A stretch of DNA of 64,000 bases, from positions 62,501-126,500 of the forward strand of contig CAUYUJ010018577.1 of NCBI GenBank assembly GCA_963575745.1, given 5' to 3'. This DNA comes from Prorocentrum cordatum (taxonomy: Eukaryota; Sar; Dinophyceae; Prorocentrales; Prorocentraceae). Shown here in pieces: positions 41,892 through 53,282 of the stretch. A program made the translations under genes and the position numbers. The stretch's first letter is position 1; each line of letters opens with the position of its first letter. Below the pieces are notes generated by a model. The model was not told the origin of the DNA. It did not search any database and saw only the letters and a program-made list of their open reading frames with translations.

Positions 41892-42110
41892 GAGGCCTCC
41901 TAGATGGGGTCGGAGTAGGTGGGGTCGGAGGGTCGCGCCGCATCGCCGATGCATCGCCGATGCATCGGCGATGCATCGGCCATGCACTGGCGACGTCGGC
42001 GATGCATCGGCGATGTCGACGTGAAGCAACTCGGGCTCCACATCGTGCCGCATCGGCGATGCGGCACGATCATCCGACCCCATGCACTCCGACCCCATCT
42101 AGGAGGCCTC
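41892..42110. repeat. GCATCGGCGATGC-family element, copy 3, perfect terminal inverted repeats
   Basis: The left end GAGGCCTCCTAGATGGGGTC continuing GGAGT and the right end ACTCC continuing GACCCCATCTAGGAGGCCTC are perfect complements over 25 bp. Inside are at least five copies of GCATCGSCGATGC, each itself a palindrome. The ends look like those of a small non-autonomous mobile element. I see no target-site duplication. Confidence 0.8.
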
Positions 42111-42605
42111 GAGCGCCACTCCGCTACCCCTCCTGGGCCGCCGGGCATCTGCCCCTCTGCACGGCGCTGCTCCCCTCCGCGGCCCCCCTCTCCTGCTCCG
42201 CGGCCCCTCTCCCCAGGGCATATCGGCTGCTGCTCCCTCCCCCCCTCTTTTCCGGCCCCGCGCAGGAGGGGACCCCCGCGGGCAGCATGGGGCCCTTGAG
42301 AAGGCGCTCGGGCCTGCCGATCGCTGGCACGCAGTGGCTTGGCCTGCCACGCGGTCCGCCCCTCCCCCCCCCCCCCTCGGGTTCGCCGCCCCCCGGGGGG
42401 GGGGGGGGACCTTCCGGCAACCCCTGCTGGCGCGCCGCTGCCGCTGCCGCGCGCGCTCCCGCCGCCGCCACCCCGAGCAGGGCCTGGGCGCACGCCCCGC
42501 CCCTGCTGCAGGGGGGCGCTGCCGCAGGCGCCGCCGCGGCCGCCCGAGCGGGGCCGCGGCAACGAGGGCGGCGCGGCGCGGTCCTCGCTCGTGGTTGCAC
42601 TCGTA

Positions 42606-42777
42606 GGGCGACGAGATCTATACATATCCACTGCTCCCTGGCCAGGCCTATCCTGAACCCGCCAGCGGTGTATACGCCACGCGCTCCTGGCTTGGCCAGG
42701 GGGGCGGATACACAGCTGCTGGTTTCAGGATGGGCCTGGCCAGGGAGCAGTGGATATGTATAGATCTCGTCGCCCAA
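42606..42777. repeat. fold-back element, nearly perfect 55-bp arms
   Basis: The left arm GGGCGACGAGATCTATACAT..ATCCACTGCTCCCTGGCC is complemented by the right arm GGCCAGGGAGCAGTGGATAT..GATCTCGTCGCCC with two mismatches. Pairing continues inward (GCGGTGTATACGCC with GGCGGATACACAGC) to a CCTGG..CCAGG tip. The high identity implies a young element or ongoing correction. Confidence 0.9.
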
Positions 42778-42779
42778 AC

Positions 42780-43440
42780 TCGCGCGCGCGCGCGAGTGGC
42801 GGCCTCGAGGCAAGGGAGCGCCGGTGGCGCGCGGCGCATCGCGCAGGCGCGGAGGCGCAGCTCTCGGAGGCGCGCTGGCCTGTCGCCGATGCTCGACGGG
42901 GTCCTCGCGTCCCCGGCGGCAGGTCGGGGAGGGGCGGTCCAGGGCTGGTCAGGTCCTGCTCTGGCCACCCGTCCACGCGAGGTGGAGCTGACGCGCTGCG
43001 CAAACGCAAGCCCCGCCCGAAGACGCTCCTCCTCCTCCTCCTCCTCCTCCTCCTGCCTCCTCCTCCTCCTCCTCCTCCTCCTCCTCCTCCCTCCTTCCCT
43101 ACCTCCCTCCCTCCCTCCCTCCCTCCACGCCTCACTCTTCAAACTTTACCTCGGACTCTGAGCCCCCCCTTCCTCCTCCCCCTCCTCCTCCTCTTGTCCT
43201 CCTACGTCGAAAACTTCCAAAGAACCTCCGAGAGATTCAGACGACCTGCAATCCCGACTTCAACTCGTCCGCCTCTGCTTCTTCTCCACCTCTCCCCTCC
43301 TCCTCTTCCTCCTCCTCCTCCTCCTCCTCCTGCCTCTGTCCTCATCCCGTCCCCCTCCAGCTCCTCCTCCTCCTCCTCCAGCTCAAGTTCATCCTGCTCC
43401 CCTCCTCCTCCTCCTCCTCCTCCCCCTCCCGCTCTGAGAT
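42780..43440. repeat. (TCC)n arrays and low-complexity DNA
   Basis: TCC blocks at 43027-43100 and 43300-43435, with GCGCGCGCGC at 42781-42793. Ser/Pro/Leu frames are artefacts. The DNA 43441-44040 is unique; it shows no gene I can support. Confidence 0.85.
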
Positions 43441-44041
43441 CTGGCGGCTCTGGAGGATGTCTCGGGCGCCGAACGCTCTGAGAGAGTTCCGGAACGCTCT
43501 GGAACGGATTTATCGTCGTCCTAGCCCCGTCCGACCCCCTTCCCCCTCCAGCTCATCCTCCTCATCCACCTCCCCCTCCTCCCCTTCCTCCTGCTCCTCC
43601 GGCTCGGGCTGCCGCTGCCGCTGGAGTACTCGCCATCCAAGCACGGGCCTGGAATACTGGCCGATTGCATTTGGCCGTTTTCGTCTCGGTTCGGGCTTCA
43701 GTGCCCTCACGGATCGATCCAGCTCGAGAGATCTCCTGACGATGGGATCGAGAACTCTGGTGGCGTTTTTCTCATGACGTCGTCTTGCTCACCACGTCGG
43801 ATGCCGGGGACGTGGGGCGAGGCAACTTGCTCGCGTAATTCCAGCCCCGAGTCCACTTCGCTTGAAACAAATACCCATGACTGCCGCCATCATGAGATGC
43901 ACGCATTATTGCGATCCGACGTATTAGGGTTTCAACGAGCGAGGAATTCCAATCTGGGCTGTCAAGAACTCGATGCACCAAATCGGCCAATTGCACGCTT
44001 TCCGAACAAATTGGTTGGCTCAACTGTTTACCGTGTCTTTT

Positions 44042-45821
44042 CTACACTGGATGCCGCCTCCGCACATACTCTCCACACTCCGAGACCTCGACTTCGGCGG
44101 ATGAAGCGACGCTCCCGCGCACGACCGCGAGGTCGTCTGTGAGCTCCCGCACCCGGTTGAACTTGGCCATCAAGCGCAGCGAGATCCACCCGCCGGAATA
44201 CGCCTGCGACTGCAGGAAGCCATCCTTCGGGTAGTTGTCGGGGCCGAGGTAGAACTCGAACTGGCCTCGGACAGCCTCTGCGACCCTGTCGTGCCCGAGC
44301 GCAGCCGCCGAGAGGCGCTTCTCGAGCAGCAGAGCCTCGGCGCCGACGGAGCTGCACTTCGGGCGCCACCTCGCGCCGGCACCGCCGCCCGTCAGCTTCT
44401 TCAACTCGGCGTCCTGCGGCGAATCAGTGGGTTCTCGCGGGGCAGCTGAGCCGGCAGCCGGCATGGCAGCCGGCGCCACCCCAGCAACGGCCGCGCGGAG
44501 GCCCTTCGGGGGCGTCCCTGCCTGCGGCGCAGACTCCTCAGGTGAACCGGCGGCCAGCGTTGGGGCTGGCGCCGTTCCTGCAGCGGCGGGGCGCGGGCCT
44601 TTCGCGGGCCTCCCGACCTTCGGCACGGAGACCTGCAGGAGCTCCGCGAAGGCCACCCGCTCCTCTGCGCTCTTGGCGCCCTTGCCCTCGGCAGCGAGGC
44701 CGCGCAGCGTGAGGACCAGGCCCCCCTGGGCAGGATCCTCTCCTCGGGCGTTGCCAGGAGTGCGCCTGCCGCAGGGTGTCCCCGAGACTTCCAGGGGGGC
44801 AGCCGCGGCCCGAGCAGCACCCCTCTCGAGCCCCAGAGGGCCCATGAGGCTTCAAGATGGAGCGCAAGCTGGGGACACCTTCGGCCAGGCACACCCTTCG
44901 CAGCCCCCGCTCTTCTCTGGCCACGCAGAAAGCCACACGGAAGTCCGAGAGCCCGCCGCGGCCGCGCGTGCGGAACCGCACGAACTCTCCGGAGGCTGGC
45001 GCCCGCGCAATCGGCCTCCAGAGCTCCACCGCCGCCGCGTTGGGCGGCGGGCCGCTGCACGAGGCGGGCGGCGGGCTGGCGCCCGCCACACCTGCCACTG
45101 GTGCGGCGGCGGCCGCCGCAAGAGCGGGCGAGGCCTCCTGCGCCGCCAGCACGTTCCGCGCCGCGAGCGCCAGCGCGCCCGCGTACGCCGCTGCGGCCTG
45201 CGCCTCCGAGACCGGCGCGGCGTCGCCGTGTGCGAGGCTCGGCGCACACGCCGCGCTTCTGCCGCCGCTGTAGGGCCTGGGCGCCGCCTCGCTCGCTGCC
45301 GCGGCGTCAGGCAGCGCGGCCAGCGCGCGGGCGGCCACGCCCGCCGCCGGTGGCGTCCCGCGCCCCTTCCCGCCGCCGCACGCCGGCGGCGGCCGCGGAG
45401 ACGGCGGCGAGGGCGCGGGGAGGGCGAGCGCGGCGGCTGCGCCGCTCCCCAGCCGGGGCCGCTTGGCGCCGGCGGAGGGCGAGGCCTGGGCCGTTGGGGC
45501 CTCCCCCCAGGGCACCATCGCCAGCGCCAGCATCCCACCAGGTGCGCGTCGCTTGGCGTTCGTCTCGCCGCCCGCGCGCGCGACGAGCGCGTCCCCGTCG
45601 CGCAGCACGGCGTCGATGCGGAAGGCCGGCAGCAGCGAGAAGCTGCCGACACTGAGCACCAGGTGCTGCTGCGGCAGCTGGAATTTGCAGCGCAGGTGGT
45701 GCACCAAGTCGCTCACGAGGCTGACCTCCTGCGGCACCGCGAGCATCGATCTGCGCGCCTGCCCGCCAGGGTCGTGCACCCCCAACTTGACGGACCCGTC
45801 GAGCTCGAATCGCAGCCGCAT
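44042..45821 (-). CDS. coilin-like protein with C-terminal La motif (two exons inferred)
   Basis: Exon 1 (45821-44895) starts MRLRFELDGSVKLGV and holds a coilin-type N-terminal domain (residues 1-85: EVSLVSDLVHHLRCKFQLPQ, FSLLPAFRIDAVLRDGDALV). A long Ala/Pro-rich spacer follows, then WRPIARAPASGEFVRFRTRG and GLSDFRVAFCVA, resembling the coilin Tudor-like domain. A GT-AG intron 44894-44726 (169 bp, phase 0) is inferred because it joins this to GGLVLTLRGLAAEG and ERVAFAELLQVSVPKV, which fits the end of that domain. The C-terminus (about residues 457-536) is a La motif: GQFEFYLGPDNYPKDGFL, GGWISLRLMAKFNRVRELTD and a VRRRHPV end. The Gln, Tyr, Asp and Phe used for RNA 3'-end binding in La are at matching places. 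Coilin organises Cajal bodies; La motifs bind RNA 3' ends. If it is not spliced, these are two neighbouring genes. Confidence 0.65.
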
Positions 45822-45842
45822 GGCGGCCGCCGACGCACAATG

Positions 45843-45885
45843 CTGAGGGGAGAGGTCGATGAAGGGAAACGGAAGGAGATGGACG
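45843..45885 (-). promoter_or_regulatory. candidate spliced-leader acceptor site
   Basis: On the minus strand a pyrimidine-rich tract (CTCCTTCCGTTTCCCTTC, CCTCTCCCCTCAG) ends in AG at 45844-45843, 21 nt before the coilin-like ATG. That is the expected form and distance of a trans-splice acceptor. No leader relict is present, so this locus is not a retroposed copy. Confidence 0.4.
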
Positions 45886-45989
45886 GCGGGGGGGACAAGG
45901 GGGGTGAGAACGCAAGACCGCGCCCTGCGGCTTGAACCAAATCCACGTTGTGCCGAGATCGGCTGTGTGAGAGGCGCTCCTAGCACCCG

Positions 45990-46400
45990 GTGTTCATAAC
46001 AGCCCGATCACCACCATGCATTACCGTTCCGTCGCGGTGTTACCTCTGGATTAGCGCCTCACTTGCGCTCATCGTCCGTACCACCATAAGACTGTGGGAG
46101 CATAACATTATTGAGGAATTATTGATGCTTTCCGCACCCACACCACCAACCCAACTGGCTCAACGCAATCCTTGTCGGGGTCTCTTCCTCTTTCGGAACA
46201 AATTCGTGGTGATGCTACTACTGCACATGCTTCTGCAACCGCTAGTGGCACTACAGCTACAATTCGCAAGCCCAACGGGCCAGATGCGTGCGACAATCTC
46301 CAGTGGCAAATTTTGATTCTTCTGGTCTTCGCGCGCGTGGCGGCCCCTGAGGTCCCAGCACAAGCGGTCCACGGGCGGTCGGTGTCACGAATGCTGGAGT
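45990..46400. other. unique stretch, no gene recognised
   Basis: Moderate GC, open plus frame at 46172-46621 of unconvincing composition, no motif. Confidence 0.4.
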
Positions 46401-47070
46401 TCCCGCAGGCGGTCTTCATAGCCCCCATGAGCGCCCAAGGAGCGCCCCGAAGGACCTTGAGGCAGCTCCAACAGGTCATTCGAGTCGGGATCCATGGATG
46501 GCAGTTTGCACGATGGCCTCCATACACACCCACAAGGCTTAAATATAGCCTCCCAATGGTCAACTACAGCTCCGATGGGCCCCCAAGAGGCCAACAATCA
46601 TGGATTTTGCTTGGTATTTGAAGCAATTTTGCGTTACGGCCTTTTCAATCTTCCGACCGCCCAAAACGGCCCACTCAGCCCCTAAACTTGCCACCATTGA
46701 GGCCAAGATGTCTCCAGGACGGCCAAACGACGGCCCCAAAGGGCCCAAAGACGGCACCAGAAGCCTCCCACGAAGCCTCCAGACCACCCAAAAGGGTCCG
46801 AAAGGGCGGAGCCCGAACCCAAATTTCGAACCCGTTCCCGACAAGTGCCCGCCCCCCCCCCCCATTGCCGTCAGAGTGCCCCCGAGGTAGCCAGCCCCAA
46901 TCGACCTTAGTGAGGCCCCCCGGGGCACCCCAGACACCCCCAAGACACTCCCAGGGGCTCCCAAGAGGCCCCACGAGGCTCCAAAAACATGTCCCCGCGA
47001 GCACGCAGGCAAGCGCTAACGATGCTACAGTGAGCCCCCAAGATGCTCCCAAGACGGCCTCAGGGGGAGT
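46400..47070 (+). repeat. CCCCAAGAGGC-type degenerate repeat, copy 1
   Basis: Made of loosely repeated CCCCAAGA, GACGGCC and GGCCCCCAAG words around an AT-richer core (TGGATTTTGCTTGGTATTTG, then TTTTCAATCTTCCGACC). The same plan recurs at 51150, 52480 and, inverted, 53890. The region 47071-47830 is unique, with CAGTAGT-rich low complexity and no gene. Confidence 0.65.
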
Positions 47071-47830
47071 CCAAGGGAGGCCCACGAGGGGGGACACTGA
47101 CAGCCATTTCGTGCTCCCTACTCCCTGCTCCGAGACACCCATGACTGCTCACGCAACACTTCCAGTGAACGGCCACCACCCATCAACGCCGCAGTCGCAA
47201 CGAACACGCGGGCAAACTCCCGTGCAGGCCATGTACGAAGGTCAATGAGATGGCATTAATAGCCACAGCATTAGCGATGTCAGCAACAAAACCATCCATT
47301 ATGTCATGGTTGGCATTGGGATACGCGTGATGTTAGTAGTCGTAGTCGCAGTAGTCGCAATACCAGTGCCAGTCGTCAGACATGACACCAGCAGCAATGG
47401 CAATGGTATAGTGGGATTGGGAACAATCGTGATGATACGTATTCGGAGTGGTGCTGGCGGTAGTCGTAGCCATCGCAGCCGCCTTTCCCAACAGCATTGG
47501 TAGCACTGGTGGACGCATTTGAAACAGTATTGGCTCTGAGATGAAGAAAAGTGGTATTGGGGTACATTGCCGTTGTATCAATTACTAGTAAACAGGCGTC
47601 GGTGGCACTGCGCCGCAAAACGATCTCGATCGCAGAAGTACCACTAGTAGGAGTAACAACAGTAGGAAGAACATGTGTAGATACCAGAACTCTAGTGGCA
47701 CCTGCAGCAACAGTGGTAACTATCTTAGCCACGCGTTAACGCTATATGTGGCAATCGTGTTTTCTCCCCCATCATAATCAAACCCCACTGATGAACACTG
47801 TCAAATCCCTAACTCTACCGTGCATGTCAA

Positions 47831-48230
47831 AACATGCCGAACAGAGAACACACAATGTGTGAGACCGGCAACAGATCGAGTGAACAATGCAGTTGCCAAA
47901 ACAGCCTTTGGAGGAGGGATGATAAGGAGGAACACAAACAAACAAATATGACGCCCCGACCGCAAACTGGCCACTGCAAGCATGCCGGCAAGAACCATCC
48001 GACCACCCGTGGCAGTAGTATGTAGCGGTAGTGATGCCATTACCAGAAACATTCGCAATAATACAGCGCCTTTCGCGTACGAAGGAAAGTCTCTAGTAAG
48101 ACTCCAAGCTATGAAACGATTAGTTCTGCTTGGCGCACAACATCGTATCATACATAGCCGACATGTTGCCGAACGCCTGGTCTCACTAGTGCATATGCAG
48201 TCGTGTGGTGAGCAAAGCTCCGTATGACAA
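47831..48230. other. unique stretch, no gene recognised
   Basis: A long minus frame here continues out of the ATC array as poly-Met and has no recognisable domain. Confidence 0.4.
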
Positions 48231-48232
48231 CG

Positions 48233-48291
<59 letters not shown>

Positions 48292-48300
48292 CCATCATCA
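48233..48300. repeat. (ATC)n microsatellite
   Basis: Pure CAT/ATC triplets. Confidence 0.98.
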
Positions 48301-48544
48301 CTTCCCACGTTTCCGACGCAACGAACTTTTATTCACATCAATGTATGCACACACATACATCTTACATTATGTGGCTCCCATCGTACTTCAGGGCCACATC
48401 CCAGAAATAATTTCGAGCACCCGGAAAAGTGTCGGAAGAATGTCGAAACAGTGTGTCGGGCGAGTGTCTCCCAGGGCCCGACACCTGAAAACCCTCGAGT
48501 TTCGGTACTTTTTTTGTGCTCGGAATTTCCTCTGGTGACCAGGG

Positions 48545-48770
48545 CAGGGGAGCCCAGAATCGAATCGATTAGTCGGATCGGCGATCGAAAAAAGCCGGAT
48601 CGGCGGACATCGGCAGCAGAGTCGGGAAAAGTCGAATCGGCGGAAATCGGCAGGCTAGTATGCGTCCAGTGAGAAATCGGAGCCCAAATCGGAATCCGAA
48701 ATCGGATCGAATCGGAATTGGAATCCATCGAAGTCGAATCGAATCGAATGAGAGGAATCGAAGCGAGCCC
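48545..48770. repeat. degenerate AATCGG/GTCGGA repeat
   Basis: AATCGGA, GATCGG and GTCGAATCG words repeated irregularly. Just upstream, 48420-48480 has GTGTCGG-type words. Confidence 0.8.
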
Positions 48771-48954
48771 TGCCAGGGCTAAGCGTTTTAAGCGGCTGCC
48801 TGCACCGCCATTCTCACCTGCCGTCGGCTGCGGCCTCGGCCGATGTTTTCTCTCTGACACCGCCACCTCCTTCTGCAGGCCCACGGGGCGAGGCGGAGCT
48901 CGCAGAGAGGAGCAGAAGGGACAGGATGAGGAGGGGCAGGGACGAGGGAGCAGG

Positions 48955-49060
48955 ACGAGGATGAGCAACAGAGGGAGGGGGAGGGGGGGGGGAGGAGGGG
49001 TAGGGGAGGAGGAGGAGGATGAGGACGAGGAGGAGAAGGAGGAGGGGGAGGCAGAATGAG
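48955..49060. repeat. (GGA)n/(GAC GAG)n array
   Basis: GGA and GAGGAC triplets with G runs. The following 49061-49640 is unique with no gene. Confidence 0.9.
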
Positions 49061-49644
49061 GAGTAGAAGGGATAGGATATTGAACAGGAGGGAGTGAAGC
49101 TCCGTGGCGCAAACAGAGGATTAACACGTCTCGCTTGCGTGGTCAATTCGCAACGCCCTTCCCCACCCCCAACAGAACACACTGACAACATAATATACAT
49201 CAACGACCACGCTTGTCCTCCAGCTATATCCTGTATCGTCTTAGTTTTCGTGAAGTGGAGGGTCATTTTTGTCATCACTGTTTTCTAATACCCCGGGAAA
49301 CTTCTTGGGCAACTCGACGGGTCCCCAGTGGTTCCGTGAACGGCGGTCGTGCCAGGGCACGAGCAGTTCAATCTCGGACAGAATGGGGGAGGCCAGGCAA
49401 CCAGGTTAGCCAGGCAACTCTATATCTCGACCAGACCGAAAAGAACATTGTGGGGCATATGCAACGTTGATGCTGATATGGCTGGTGCAGCGGTGGTGCA
49501 GCCAACGAAGAAGTTGACCGGCTGCAATCACGAAGAGGAATATTCCCCAATCAGAGCTTGCCTCTATAGGGGCCCTTGCGGATTCATATGGTTAGGTGAG
49601 GTTTGGCGCCGACTTCGGCGGCACACCTGGGTGCCAGGGTGCCC

Positions 49645-49915
49645 GGTAGCCCTATAGCCCTATAGCCCTATAGCCTTATAACCCTATAGTCCTATAGCCC
49701 TATACCCCTATAGCCCTAATAGCCCTATAGCGCTATGGCCCTATGGCCCTGTAGCCCTATACCCTCATAGCCTTATAGCCTTATAGTCCTATAGCCCTAT
49801 AGCCCCATAGCCCTCTAGTCCTCTAGCCCTCTAGCCCTCTAGCCCTCTAGCCCTAGAGCCCCAGAGCCCCAGAACCCTATAGCCCCATAGCCCCATAGCC
49901 CTATAACCCTAAAAC
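49645..49915. repeat. 9-bp CCCTATAGC minisatellite
   Basis: About thirty units of CCCTATAGC, with TTATAGC, CTCTAGC and CCATAGC variants that cluster in successive blocks. One shifted copy has CTAATAGC. Confidence 0.95.
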
Positions 49916-49917
49916 GA

Positions 49918-50885
49918 TTATGAATGGTTTTTCTCCGGTATCATGGATGCAGAGCAGCCTTGCTTTACACCACAGAAACTGTCAATCAAGTCAAATCGTC
50001 GGCCAGCGGGAGTGATTTGTGCAACAGTATTCGCATACACCATTTCAAAGAAATCGATCGTGTGGAATGGTACGTGCATGCACCTGAGGACGTGGAAGAG
50101 CCAGGATACAGTAAGGGAGGGCAAGGCAGAGGAGCTGCCCGTGAGGAAGGGCGATGAATAATTGCCACAACGCATGTGGTGCGAGATGCCTCAGGCCTCA
50201 TCATGAACGACATGAACGAGTAGATCACGACCACTGACACAAGTTTGGTCACGACCAATAAGGGACGACGCGTTCGCAGCAAGGGGTATGATGAAAACAT
50301 TCGCCAACCATTTAACGTCAATGTTACTCATACTGAGCGGCCTGGCAGCAGACGGGTTACGAACGAGCTGAGCACAAAAAGGCTGGTCCTCAGGACCAGT
50401 GCCTCTAGGAAGACAAGACAAACAGGCTCCACCGCATGCCGTCAGGGAGGGAATGCACTTGACAAGAGAGTAGTGGGAGGTACACGTCGTACAAGATTCT
50501 AGAAGCGTTTTCATTTCCAGACCGCATAAGGGATACCATCAAGACCAAGCCTGACATGGCATCGTTTTAAATGGCAACGTCGCATGCCATTGACAACACG
50601 TCGCACCCACTGTAATTCTGCTTCCGCGACCGTCCTCCCGCCACTATCCTGCCAATCTCCCCCCTTCGTCGTATCCCCCTCGGTCCATGTGCATTGTGCC
50701 TGCTCCACCCCTCTTTCCCGCGATGTCGATGCCTGGAGAACATCCAGCGCGACATCAGCACCCTCCTTCACCCCCATGATGCCCGAGTCGGTGAGTCTGG
50801 TCCTGAAAGGAGGGGAGGGGCAGCGAATGAAAAGAGCGATACACTTGAAGAGGAGGGGCTGGACCAAGATGAGACACACACGCAT
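49918..50885 (-). pseudogene. LINE 5, reverse transcriptase fragment
   Basis: Minus frames in order show LGLDGIPYAVWK (the GPDGxPY entry motif), a TGA at 50511-50513, ARPLSMSNIDVKWLANVFII with DQTCVSGRDLLVHVVHDEA, an in-frame TGA at 50191-50193, then SWLFHVLRCMHVPFHTIDFF and motif B as FCGVKQGCSAS. The frame runs out before the catalytic YxDD box, where the 9-bp array begins. Clearly a dead fragment, related to LINE 3 by its finger region. Confidence 0.65.
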
Positions 50886-51039
50886 CTATATTTACACGCA
50901 CGTATACATATACACATGTGTACACATCTGTGCAATTGCGTATGTATATGTGTGTATGTCTATATGTAACCTTTATACAGAGTTGTACATACATGCACAC
51001 ACATAGACATGTTTGCAACTATGCCATTATATATACACG

Positions 51040-51041
51040 TG

Positions 51042-51070
<29 letters not shown>
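51040..51070. repeat. (TA)n microsatellite
   Basis: Pure TA within a longer ACACAT/TATACA-rich stretch (50870-51095). Confidence 0.95.
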
Positions 51071-51074
<4 letters not shown>

Positions 51075-51149
51075 CTATACATGTACATATTCCTCTTCCT
51101 ATATTTTCACAAGCCCGGGCAGGGGGAAAACCCATCACCCCCCCCCCCC

Positions 51150-51790
51150 CAAAACCGAACTCCCAAGATCTGGGGCTTTGGGACCCTCCGGACGGGCCTC
51201 GAAGCGGCCCCCCGGGCCTCGCAGGGCGTTTTGCCAAGCCTTCCCAGCACACCTACGGCGATCAGGGGGTCATCGGAGACGTCCCAGAGACCCCCAAGAC
51301 AGCGCAAGAGCGCTCCAAGAGTGACCGACGTGACCTCAAGATGGCCCAAAAGGCCTCCAGGACGGCCCCAAAGAGGCCTCCAAGAGCACTCCCAAGAAGG
51401 CCCCAAGAGGCACAATCTTTGATTTTCTGTTGGTTGTTGCTGAATTTTGGGGTTTTTCTCTTTTCGGCTTCCCGACGCTCCAAGACGGCGGTCTTCTGGG
51501 CGTCCGAAGACGCCTGGGAGGCTCCAACATCGTCCCACAATTATCCGAAAGGGCTTCCAGGCAATCCAAGAGAGCCCCAAAACGGCACAACACGGGTCCA
51601 AGATGGCCCTCAGAGAGCCCCATGGCGGCCCAAGATGGCCCCAAAACACCCTCCGAAGCATTCCGAATCGTGACCCGGTCGTTCAGGGAGACCGCGGTTG
51701 GAGGCAGGGTGGCCCGAGGAAGTCCCCAGAGGCCCCCAGAATACGCCCAGGAGGCCTCCAGAAGGCCTTAAGAAAGCCTGAAACAACTTT
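51150..51790 (+). repeat. CCCCAAGAGGC-type degenerate repeat, copy 2
   Basis: Same plan as 46400: CCAAGAC/GGCCCCAAGAGG words flank a core with GATTTTCTGTTGGTTGTTGC, TTTTGGGGTTTTTCTC and GGCTTCCCGACGCTCCAAGA. The DNA 51791-52479 is unique; no gene seen. Confidence 0.7.
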
Positions 51791-52479
51791 TGTGAGGCCC
51801 CCAGAGGCTCTCCCAGGAGGAGCCTCCGCATAAAAGAGCTGAGGAGGATGGGGAGAATGAGCATGGTACGGCGAAAATAAGGAAAAAGAAGCATGGATGA
51901 AGGATAACGAGTAACATTATTATAGCGGCGATGCCGGAAAAGGCAACAAGCAGTTATCTCTAAATTGTCGGCTTGACCTTGCTGCTACTCCGCCTGCATA
52001 CCAAACTTCAAGGACCAAGGTGCATGGCGCGAAGCGCCACTGCAGTCTTGTATATGTATATAGATATTTGCCGGTCCCCTTGTGTGGCCAGCATGCTGAA
52101 GAGCGAAGTTGCTGCTCCCTGCGCAAGTTGCAGTTTCAAGTCTCTAATGTCACAATCTTGCTTTCTGCTTCCGACTGTACATTGTTGAAGTCCGCGCGAG
52201 GGGGGGAGCCCCAGACCATGCGGTTACCACGCCCGAGTCGCGCTGCTGAACTGCCGGGGGGGCGTGGGACGTTTGAAACATGCGTGAGGTCCGCGCCCGG
52301 AGCCCATATTCCCTCTTTTATTACGCAGTGTTCGCGTCCCCGAGGCCACAGACCTTCGTAATTCTGGGGTCCCCGAGGCAACACGCCCTCGTAGATTACG
52401 CGGTAGTCGCGCCCCCGAAGCCATTAACCTTATAATACACATTACGACATATTCGCATCGCCGAGGCTAAGAGTGCTCC

Positions 52480-53010
52480 AAGGCGCCCGAAGATGGTTCC
52501 AAGACGGCCCAAGAGGGCCCAAAGAGGCCCCGAGAGCGCTCCAAGAGACCTCCCGAGAGAGCCCCAAGAGGTCCAAATCGTAGATTTTACGATGGTGTTT
52601 GAGGGATTTGGGCCGTCTCGCAGTTTCGGCTTCGCGACGCTCCAAGACGGCCCAAGAAGCTCCCAAGACCGCCCCAAAAAAGCCCAAGACGCCTCCAAGA
52701 GGGCCGCAAGACGGCCCAAGAGGGCTGCAAGAAGGCCCAAGAAGTGCTCAAGACGGCCCAAGGGAGCCCCAAGAGGGGATCAAGCACGGGACCACGAACC
52801 GAACATTTTATATTTGTGCCCCGAGAAGCCCCCAGGACCCCAGGAGGCCCCAAGAAGCCGCCAAGAGGCCCCCAAAGGCGCCCAAGACGTACCCAAGAGG
52901 ACTCCAAGAGGCCCCCAAAATACCCCACGAGGCCCCCAAGAGGCGCCTAAACCGCCTCCACGAGGCCCCCGAGAGGCCCCCACGACACCCCAACACATAT
53001 GCAAGACGCC
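52480..53010 (+). repeat. CCCCAAGAGGC-type degenerate repeat, copy 3
   Basis: The core is GATTTTACGATGGTGTTTGA, GGATTTGGGCCGTC and TTTCGGCTTCGCGACGCTCC, followed by 350 bp of GGCCCCCAAGAGG words. Open frames in it are Arg/Pro/Lys-rich and not convincing. Confidence 0.7.
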
Positions 53011-53204
53011 TCAGACCCAGAACCCAGGCATGGTGGCGGGATGGTCCGCAGGCCACTCGGATAACGCCAACGTCTCAATATGCGCTGATGATTCCTATCC
53101 GCCCCCGCATGGTGTCCCCAAGTGCGCCAAGGCAGCGCCGAGACGCACCGACGCGACTCTGATCTATCTCATTATTATAGAGGGGGGGCCGGCAGCAGAA
53201 GGGC

Positions 53205-53282
53205 GAAACCCATATATATATATATACATATACATTTATATACATATATGTGTATATATATGTATGTATATACATATACACA
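53205..53282. repeat. TATATA/CATATA-rich microsatellite
   Basis: TATATATATATACATATACA-type sequence. Confidence 0.9.

Noticed and set aside
44427-45935. 502-codon plus frame
   Set aside because: Antisense to the coilin-like/La gene; Arg/Ala/Pro-rich without motif.
47801-48301. 166-codon minus frame beginning with poly-Met
   Set aside because: The start is the ATC array and the rest has no recognisable domain.
49645-49915. Telomeric repeat
   Set aside because: The unit is CCCTATAGC, nine bases, not CCCTAAA, and it is internal.
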